From Bacteroidales bacterium (GTDB lineage Bacteria > Bacteroidota > Bacteroidia > Bacteroidales > UBA932): a stretch of 11,248 bases of DNA. The notes under the pieces were generated by a model. That model searched no databases and was not told where the DNA came from. It saw only the letters and a program-made list of their open reading frames with translations. Location: the NCBI GenBank assembly GCA_024401915.1, contig JAKSKA010000027.1:1-11248 (forward strand). Direction: 5' to 3'. Shown piece by piece: positions 6,365 to 11,248 of the stretch. Numbering within the stretch: position 1 is the first letter of the stretch; every line of letters starts with the position of its first letter. The translations under genes were made by a program, and so were the position numbers.

Positions 6365-8227
6365 CTACAGAAGTTCCTTTATACCTTTTATTATACCTTC
6401 TTTGTCCAGCCCGCACTCTGCCCTCTGGTCACTCTGGCGGCCCTGGGGAATGAACCTGTCGGGAATGCCCAGACCGTGGATGCGCACCCTGCAGTCAGCA
6501 GCGGCCGCAAATTCACAGACGGCGCCATAGAGACCGCCCGCAAGCGAACCGTCCTCGACGGTCAGGACAGCCTTGTATGAAGACAGGACAAGATTCAGCA
6601 TTTCAGCATCCAGAGGCTTCAGGAAGCGGAAATCATACACTCCGACAACATCTCCGCCGATTTCCTCCGCAGCCTCGACAGCCCTGTTCACCACCGGGCC
6701 GGTAGCGACCACGGCTACACTGCCGCCTTTCCTGAGTTCGACTGCCCGTCCGACCTCATACTCCTCGAACGCCACATCCTTCCAGTCCACACCCTCCCCG
6801 ATTCCGCGCGGATACCTTATAATAAAAGGACCCGTGGCGCAATGGAGAGCCGTGAACATAAGGTTCTTCAGTTCTATCTCGTCCTTCGGCGCAGAAACTA
6901 TCGTATCGGGCACGCTCCTGTATGCGGCCAGATCCAGCACACCGTGGTGTGTGGCCCCGTCCTCGCCTACGAGTCCGGCGCGGTCGAAGCAGAGCACGAC
7001 CGGCAGGCGCTGCAGGGCGACGTCGTGGACTATCTGGTCATAGGCGCGCTGCGAGAAAGTCGAATAGATGTTGCAGAACGGGCGCAGGCCTCCCGCAGCC
7101 AGTCCTGCCGAGAACGTGACCGCGTGCTCCTCCTCGATGCCGACATCGAAGAAACGTTCCGGGTAGCGCTCCGCAAAGACATTCATCCCGCAACCCGTAG
7201 CCATCGCCGGGGTGATGCCGATGACGCGGCCGTCCTGCTCCGCAAGTTCGTTCAGCACGGCGCCGAACACGTCCTGGTAGCGGTCAGCCTTGCGCTCGAC
7301 CTTTATGCGCTCGCCGGTCTCCGGATTGAAACGTCCCGGCGCGTGCCAGACCACCGGATCGGCCTCTGCCGGCGCATATCCGCGTCCCTTCGTCGTGAAG
7401 CAATGGAGGAGACGGGGGCCCTGCACGCTCCGGAGGCGCCGCCGCGACTTCACCACCGCCTCGACGTCATTGCCGTCCACCGGCCCGAAATAGCGGAATC
7501 CGAGAGTCTCGAAAAGGTCTCCGCCGCCCTTGCCGAAGAAAAGGCCCTTTACCCGCCTGGCTATGCGCCTGAGCGAGCTGCGCGCATTCCCCTCGCCGAG
7601 ACTGCGCCACAGTTTGTCGCGCATCGCGTTGTAGGAATGGCTCGTGATTATGTGGAAGAGGTATTTGTGGAGTCCGCCGCGCGGAGCGTCGATGGACTGG
7701 TTGTTGTCGTTCAGGATCACGAGGACGTCGGAATTGTTCTCGCCCGCATTGTTCAGCGCCTCGAACGCCATTCCGCCGGTAAGCGCGCCGTCACCGATGA
7801 GGGCGACCACCTTCTCGTCGCGTCCCAGCAGCCTCGCAGCCTCGGAGAAGCCGAGGGCGGCGGAGATGGACGTGGACGAATGGCCCACCCCGAAAGCATC
7901 GTACTCGCTCTCGTCGCGGCGCGGGAATCCGCTGATCCCGTCGCGTGTACGCGAACTGCGGAAAGCCTCACGGCGTCCGGTGAGTATCTTGTGGGCATAA
8001 GCCTGGTGGCCCACGTCGAACACGAGCTTGTCCGCAGGGGCATCGAAGACATAGTGGAAGCCGACTATCAGCTCCACCGCCCCGAGGCTGGACGCAAGAT
8101 GTCCGGGATTGACCGCACAGCACTCCACCATATACGAACGGAGTTCGCCGCAAAGCTTGCGGAGCTGGTCCATCGAAAGCGGTTTGAGGTCCGCCGGTGA
8201 ATTTATTTTATCCAGGATTTCGTACAT
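6365..8227 (-). CDS. dxs: 1-deoxy-D-xylulose-5-phosphate synthase
   Basis: 620 residues, the usual DXS length. Condenses pyruvate with glyceraldehyde 3-phosphate, using thiamine diphosphate and Mg2+, in the first step of the MEP isoprenoid pathway. Visible motifs: GHLASSLGAVEL (42-53) and FDVGHQAYAHK (70-80) with active-site histidines; GVGHSSTSIS; the ThDP/Mg motif GDGALTGG (145-152) to NDNNQSID (173-180); YFGPVDGND (246-254) typical of DXS; IEEEHAVTFSAGLAAGG (364-380) with the catalytic Glu366; FDRAGLVGEDGATHHG (414-429) for substrate binding. The C-terminal transketolase domain ends with GIPDRFIPQG. The gene opens a minus-strand operon with the methyltransferase and aroE. Its upstream region is shared with the divergent MFS genes; no strong -7 box is seen for dxs, only a weak TATAGTAT. 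Confidence 0.97.
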   Translation of the reverse strand: MYEILDKINSPADLKPLSMDQLRKLCGELRSYMVECCAVNPGHLASSLGAVELIVGFHYVFDAPADKLVFDVGHQAYAHKILTGRREAFRSSRTRDGISGFPRRDESEYDAFGVGHSSTSISAALGFSEAARLLGRDEKVVALIGDGALTGGMAFEALNNAGENNSDVLVILNDNNQSIDAPRGGLHKYLFHIITSHSYNAMRDKLWRSLGEGNARSSLRRIARRVKGLFFGKGGGDLFETLGFRYFGPVDGNDVEAVVKSRRRLRSVQGPRLLHCFTTKGRGYAPAEADPVVWHAPGRFNPETGERIKVERKADRYQDVFGAVLNELAEQDGRVIGITPAMATGCGMNVFAERYPERFFDVGIEEEHAVTFSAGLAAGGLRPFCNIYSTFSQRAYDQIVHDVALQRLPVVLCFDRAGLVGEDGATHHGVLDLAAYRSVPDTIVSAPKDEIELKNLMFTALHCATGPFIIRYPRGIGEGVDWKDVAFEEYEVGRAVELRKGGSVAVVATGPVVNRAVEAAEEIGGDVVGVYDFRFLKPLDAEMLNLVLSSYKAVLTVEDGSLAGGLYGAVCEFAAAADCRVRIHGLGIPDRFIPQGRQSDQRAECGLDKEGIIKGIKELL

Positions 8228-8261
8228 AAAATTGCAAAAACATCGCTAATATACTATAATA

Positions 8262-8281
8262 TTTTGACTTTTTCGTCAAAA
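8262..8281. repeat. Perfect 7-bp inverted repeat in the divergent intergenic region
   Basis: TTTTGAC (8262-8268) and GTCAAAA (8275-8281) are separated by 6 nt. The left arm contains the -33 TTTG of the plus-strand promoter, and the right arm offers TTTG on the minus strand for a possible dxs promoter. It may be an operator or simply a symmetric promoter arrangement. A terminator is unlikely because no gene ends here. Confidence 0.5.
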
Positions 8282-8293
8282 AAAGTAACTTCG
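8263..8293 (+). promoter_or_regulatory. Promoter for the MFS transporter pair
   Basis: TTTG (8263-8266), 19 nt, TAACTTCG (8286-8293). This fits TTTG-N19-TAnnTTTG with one mismatch (C for T) in the -7 box. It ends 34 nt before the ATG at 8328. No Shine-Dalgarno is seen before that ATG; the leader is A-rich. Confidence 0.6.
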
Positions 8294-8327
8294 CGGAATT
8301 GAGACGAATCATAAAAAACACTGTATA

Positions 8328-9692
8328 ATGTCTGAAAAGGTCAACAAACTGATGAACGACTCGGCGCTCGCGCGCTGGAGTGTACTTGTACTCGTGGCGA
8401 TGATGATGTTCTTCGCCTATATGTTCGTGGACGTGATGTCCCCTCTCAAATCGCTCGTCGAGACGGGTCTGGGCTGGGACAGCGGGGTGTTCGGCAAATA
8501 CGCCGCCTCCGAATACATAGTCAACGTCTGCGGCTTCCTCATCATAGCCGGCGTGATTCTCGACAAGCTCGGCGTACGTTTCTCCGGAATCCTGTCGGCC
8601 GGCCTTATGGTCGCCGGCGCCGCGATAAAGTTCATAGGCATCAGCGACTGGTTCGCTACCACCGGGCTGTACCAGTGGCTCGGCAGCTGGTGGCCCGCAA
8701 TGCCCGCCAACGCCAAGATGGCATCCCTGGGCTTCATGATCTTCGGCTGCGGCTGCGAAATGGAAGGCACCAACGTCTCAAAGATCCTGGCCAAGTGGTT
8801 CAAGGGCAAGGAGATGGCTCTCGCAATGGGACTCGAGATGGCTGTCGCCCGCGTGGGCGTCTTCGCCGTGATGTGGATAGCGCCCATCATCTCCAAGGCC
8901 TTCGGCGGCTCCATCATAGCCCCGCTCGGCTTCTGCGGCGCACTGCTCTGCATCGGCCTGGTCAACTTCATCATCTTCGGCATAATGGACCGCACATTCG
9001 ACGCCCAGCTCATCAGCGCCGGGCTCGCAACCGAAGAGAAATCCCCCGAGGACGAATTCCACATCTCCGACCTCGGCGCGATCTTCAAGAGCAAGATGTT
9101 CTGGATCGTGGCACTGCTCTGTGTGCTCTACTACAGCGCAATATTCCCCTTCCAGCGCTATGCGCCCAACTTCCTTGAGGAGACACTCGGAGTGGACCCG
9201 ATGACGGCCGCGCGGCTCTTCAGCTGCTTCCCGCTGCTCGCGATAGTGCTCACTCCCCTGCTCGGCATCTTCCTGGACCGCAAGGGCAAGGGAGCCACGA
9301 TGCTTATGCTCGGCTCGCTGATAATGATTGCCTGCCACCTCAGCTTCGCATTCCTGCTGCCCGTGCTGCCCTACAAGTGGCTGGCTGTGCTGCTCATCGT
9401 CGTGCTCGGTGTCAGCTTCTCTCTCGTTCCCGCAGCGCTCTGGCCCTCCGTGCCGAAGATCATCGACGAGAAAGTGCTCGGCAGCGCATACTGCCTGATC
9501 TTCTGGGTCCAGAACGGCGGTCTCTGCTGCGTCCCTATGCTCAGCGGCTCGCTGCGCCAGTCCACCGGAGGCTACCTCGTGCCAATGATCGTATTCTCCA
9601 GCTTCGGCGTCCTCGCATTCCTGCTCAGCCTGCTGCTGAAGAAGGAAGACAGGAAGAGCGGCTACGGACTTGAAGAACCGAACATAAAATAA
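8328..9692 (+). CDS. MFS transporter, first of a tandem pair
   Basis: 454 residues, hydrophobic, with about 12 transmembrane helices and a cytoplasmic central loop near residues 225-260 (rich in E/D/K). The MFS signature appears in the helix 2-3 loop as GVILDKLGVRFSG (75-87) and again in the second half as GIFLDRKGKG. Other conserved stretches: GLGWDSGVFGKYAASEY (helix 1-2 region), AKWFKGKEMALAMGLEMAVA, and SLVPAALWPSVPKII followed by GSAYCLIFWVQNGG. This WPSVP/AY/QN region recalls the MFSD1-like branch of MFS, which includes a dipeptide carrier in animals, but that is an inference and the substrate is unknown. Inner membrane. Starts the plus-strand transcript; the next gene, a paralog, follows after 6 nt. 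The start is well placed after the promoter and the N-terminus (MSEKVNKLMNDSALAR) is cytosolic. Confidence 0.9.
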   Translation: MSEKVNKLMNDSALARWSVLVLVAMMMFFAYMFVDVMSPLKSLVETGLGWDSGVFGKYAASEYIVNVCGFLIIAGVILDKLGVRFSGILSAGLMVAGAAIKFIGISDWFATTGLYQWLGSWWPAMPANAKMASLGFMIFGCGCEMEGTNVSKILAKWFKGKEMALAMGLEMAVARVGVFAVMWIAPIISKAFGGSIIAPLGFCGALLCIGLVNFIIFGIMDRTFDAQLISAGLATEEKSPEDEFHISDLGAIFKSKMFWIVALLCVLYYSAIFPFQRYAPNFLEETLGVDPMTAARLFSCFPLLAIVLTPLLGIFLDRKGKGATMLMLGSLIMIACHLSFAFLLPVLPYKWLAVLLIVVLGVSFSLVPAALWPSVPKIIDEKVLGSAYCLIFWVQNGGLCCVPMLSGSLRQSTGGYLVPMIVFSSFGVLAFLLSLLLKKEDRKSGYGLEEPNIK

Positions 9693-9698
9693 ATCGAT

Positions 9699-11033
9699 AT
9701 GGAAAAGAGCCGCAGGAAGATATGGCTGGCGCTGGCGTTGCTGTGCGTCCCGATGTTCGCGTCGTATTTCTTCGACGACATGTTCTCGACCCTGTCGCAG
9801 CTGTTCCAGCATCCCGAATGCCTGGAACTCGGCTGGGACAGCGCCGACTATGGTTTCTACGCCGGCGGCTACTCGTTCCTCTGCGTCTGCGGAGGCCTGA
9901 TAGTATGCGGCATCCTGCTCGACGTCTTCGGCGTCAGGATCGTGGGCTCCGTCTTCGTCGCCCTGATGACCATCGGCGCGCTGATGGTCTACGGCGCCCT
10001 CGTGTCGGGAATGGCTCCCGGGAAATCGCTCGCGCTCGCATACGCCGGCTGTATGATCTTCGGCCTCGGCAGCGAGATAGCCGGAGTGGCGGTCACGCGC
10101 TCCATCGCCAAGTGGTTCAAGGGCGGGAAGGTCGCATTCGCAATGGGCCTGCAGGTAGCGGTTGCACGTCTCGGCACGGCCAGCGCGTTCATCATCTCCC
10201 CTATGCTCGTGGCACAGAAAGCCGCAGGCGGGACATACAGCCTCTGGGAGACCTCGAAGCCCGCACTGTTCGGCCTCGCGCTGCTGATGCTCGGCACGGT
10301 GGCCTGGGGCATCTTCATCGCGATGGACAGGATGCACGACAGGGAGAACGGGATCGTGAGCGGCCGCGGAGCACAAAAGGAAGAGGACAAGTTCCAGTGG
10401 AGCGACATCCTCAAGGTGATAGGCAACCCCAGGTTCATCCTCATCTCCCTGCTCTGCGTGTTCTTCTACTGCTGCATCATCTCCTTCAAGAAGTTCGGCA
10501 CCGCCATAGTCATCCCGCGCTTCGGGCTGGAAGCTGACGGCGCGAAGTGGATGATTACTATGATACCCTTCTTCACCGTCGTGTTCACGCCGCTTTTCGG
10601 TGCGCTCGTGGACAGGACCGGGAAGGCGACGCTGTGGATGCTCGGAGGTTCGGCGCTGGTGCTCGGCGCCCATCTCGTCCTGGCGTTCGCGCCCCAGGGC
10701 GTCCCCGCGTGGGGTTACGCCGGCATAGCGATGCTCGGGACCGGATACTCGCTCGTCCCGTCGGCGATGTGGCCCAGCGTGCCCAGGATCATCCCGGAGA
10801 AGAACCTCGGCACCGCATATTCCCTCATCTACTGGATCCAGAATATGGGGATGCTGCTGGTTCCGATCTTCGTCGGCAGGATATTCAACGCATACAGCGG
10901 CGTCGATGCCGCCTCGCGCGCGGAATATGTATTCATAGGTCTCGGGATCGTGGCCTGCATCGTTGCGACGCTGCTCCGCAATTCATCCTCGCGCCATCCT
11001 GAGCTCGGCATAGACGTGGCCAGTAAAAAATAA
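9699..11033 (+). CDS. MFS transporter, second of a tandem pair
   Basis: 444 residues, about 12 transmembrane helices, inner membrane. Clearly a paralog of the preceding gene: GWDSADYGFYAGGYSF against GWDSGVFGKYAASEY, GILLDVFGVRIVG in the helix 2-3 loop, AKWFKGGKVAFAMGLQVAVA, GALVDRTGKAT in the second half, and SLVPSAMWPSVPRIIPEKNL followed by GTAYSLIYWIQNMG. Differs markedly in the first helix (SYFFDDMFSTLSQLFQHPE) and lacks the long periplasmic insert around residues 100-120 of its neighbour (DWFATTGLYQWLGSWWPA). The ATG is 6 nt after the upstream stop, so the two are cotranscribed and may be coexpressed in fixed ratio. Substrate unknown. Whether they form a heterodimer or carry two related substrates cannot be told from sequence. 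No convincing terminator is seen between its stop and the tRNA promoter. Confidence 0.9.
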   Translation: MEKSRRKIWLALALLCVPMFASYFFDDMFSTLSQLFQHPECLELGWDSADYGFYAGGYSFLCVCGGLIVCGILLDVFGVRIVGSVFVALMTIGALMVYGALVSGMAPGKSLALAYAGCMIFGLGSEIAGVAVTRSIAKWFKGGKVAFAMGLQVAVARLGTASAFIISPMLVAQKAAGGTYSLWETSKPALFGLALLMLGTVAWGIFIAMDRMHDRENGIVSGRGAQKEEDKFQWSDILKVIGNPRFILISLLCVFFYCCIISFKKFGTAIVIPRFGLEADGAKWMITMIPFFTVVFTPLFGALVDRTGKATLWMLGGSALVLGAHLVLAFAPQGVPAWGYAGIAMLGTGYSLVPSAMWPSVPRIIPEKNLGTAYSLIYWIQNMGMLLVPIFVGRIFNAYSGVDAASRAEYVFIGLGIVACIVATLLRNSSSRHPELGIDVASKK

Positions 11034-11043
11034 TTGAAAATGT

Positions 11044-11074
11044 TTTGGGAATTTGGAAAAAATCCCTAAATTTG
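11044..11074 (+). promoter_or_regulatory. Promoter of the tRNA-Thr/tRNA-Tyr cluster
   Basis: TTTG (11044-11047), exactly 19 nt, then TAAATTTG (11067-11074): a full match to the Bacteroidetes consensus. It lies 35 nt before the first base of tRNA-Thr. It is the best promoter in the window and supports the taxonomic reading. Confidence 0.75.
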
Positions 11075-11109
11075 CAGTCCTCAACATAGAGGGTCTTTGA
11101 AATATCGTT

Positions 11110-11183
11110 GCCGATGTAGCTCAGTTGGTCAGAGCGCGTGATTTGTAATCTCGAGGTCGAGGGTTCGACTCCCCCTATCGGCT
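11110..11183 (+). tRNA. tRNA-Thr (anticodon UGU)
   Basis: 74 nt cloverleaf. Acceptor GCCGATG/TATCGGC with one G-U pair and discriminator T; D-arm GCTC-AGTTGGTCA-GAGC; anticodon loop TTTGTAA giving UGU, which reads Thr codon ACA; T-loop TTCGACT. CCA is not encoded. Two stem positions do not pair: T29 with T41 in the anticodon stem (CGTGA/TCTCG), and A50 with C64 in the T-stem (GAGGG/CCCCC). The gene is probably functional given its promoter and cluster position, but the mismatches are odd. Confidence 0.9.
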
Positions 11184-11196
11184 CATCGCACAATAA

Positions 11197-11248
11197 GGGC
11201 AAGTACCAGAGTGGCCAAATGGGGCAGACTGTAAATCTGCTGGTTTTA
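11197..11248 (+). tRNA. tRNA-Tyr (anticodon GUA), truncated by window edge
   Basis: Acceptor 5' strand GGGCAAG, D-region TACCAGAGTGGCCAAATGGG, anticodon stem GCAGA/TCTGC with loop CTGTAAA giving GUA (Tyr). It continues into the start of a long class II variable arm where the window ends. It follows tRNA-Thr by 13 nt and shares its promoter. The Thr-Tyr order matches the tRNA cluster often found before a tuf gene in bacteria, so tRNA-Gly, tRNA-Thr and tuf may lie just to the right; that is inference. Confidence 0.88.

Noticed and set aside
6842..8200. 452-codon plus-strand frame over dxs
   Set aside because: Antisense shadow of dxs, whose motifs are all present on the minus strand; the plus-strand product has no recognisable domain.
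8778..10673. 631-codon open frame on the minus strand across both MFS genes
   Set aside because: It is antisense to two well-supported membrane proteins and spans their intergenic gap. Its translation is rich in E, H, R, A and Q without any motif or hydrophobic pattern, as expected from the complement of GC-rich codons.
11047..11066. Possible hairpin GGGA...TCCC after the second MFS gene as a terminator
   Set aside because: Only 4 bp pair reliably, no T-run follows, and the segment is the spacer of the tRNA promoter.

Overview
The window looks like chromosomal DNA from a moderately GC-rich member of the Bacteroidales. Four things point there. Intergenic regions carry the Bacteroidetes-type promoter (TTTG, about 19 nt, TAnnTTTG). 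Leaders are A/T-rich with little Shine-Dalgarno signal. There is a large fimbrillin-like/GLUG-repeat lipoprotein with a Bacteroidales-style lipobox. The tRNA genes lack an encoded CCA. I cannot name the genus from the sequence alone.

Layout. Positions 1-842 (minus) hold the 5' two-thirds or so of a secreted endonuclease/exonuclease/phosphatase-fold protein that runs off the left edge. Its reading frame is open except for one in-frame TGA inside the signal peptide. Positions 843-1111 are intergenic, with that gene's promoter and a likely terminator for the next gene. Positions 1112-4762 (minus) encode a 1216-residue lipoprotein with an N-terminal fimbrillin-like region and 18 GG(I/L)xG repeat units. 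Just upstream, 4 nt away and in the same transcript, is a 38-codon small ORF (4767-4883) with its own near-consensus promoter.

Further right on the minus strand is a tightly packed housekeeping operon, transcribed dxs (DXP synthase, isoprenoid precursors), then a SpoU/TrmH-family rRNA/tRNA 2'-O-methyltransferase, then aroE (a compact, divergent shikimate dehydrogenase). The genes are 1 nt apart or overlap by 8 nt. A 100-bp divergent intergenic region (8228-8327), with a perfect 7-bp inverted repeat over the promoter -33 box, separates this operon from two plus-strand genes. Those two are tandem, 6 nt apart, and encode paralogous 12-helix MFS transporters (8328-9692 and 9699-11033). A near-perfect promoter at 11044-11074 then drives a tRNA cluster: tRNA-Thr(UGU), and tRNA-Tyr(GUA) cut by the right edge.

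Most of the window is ordinary core genome. The points worth a second look are the unannotated small ORF coupled to the surface lipoprotein, the nonsense codon plus lost catalytic Glu in the nuclease-like gene, the paired transporters, the compact AroE, and two stem mismatches in tRNA-Thr.
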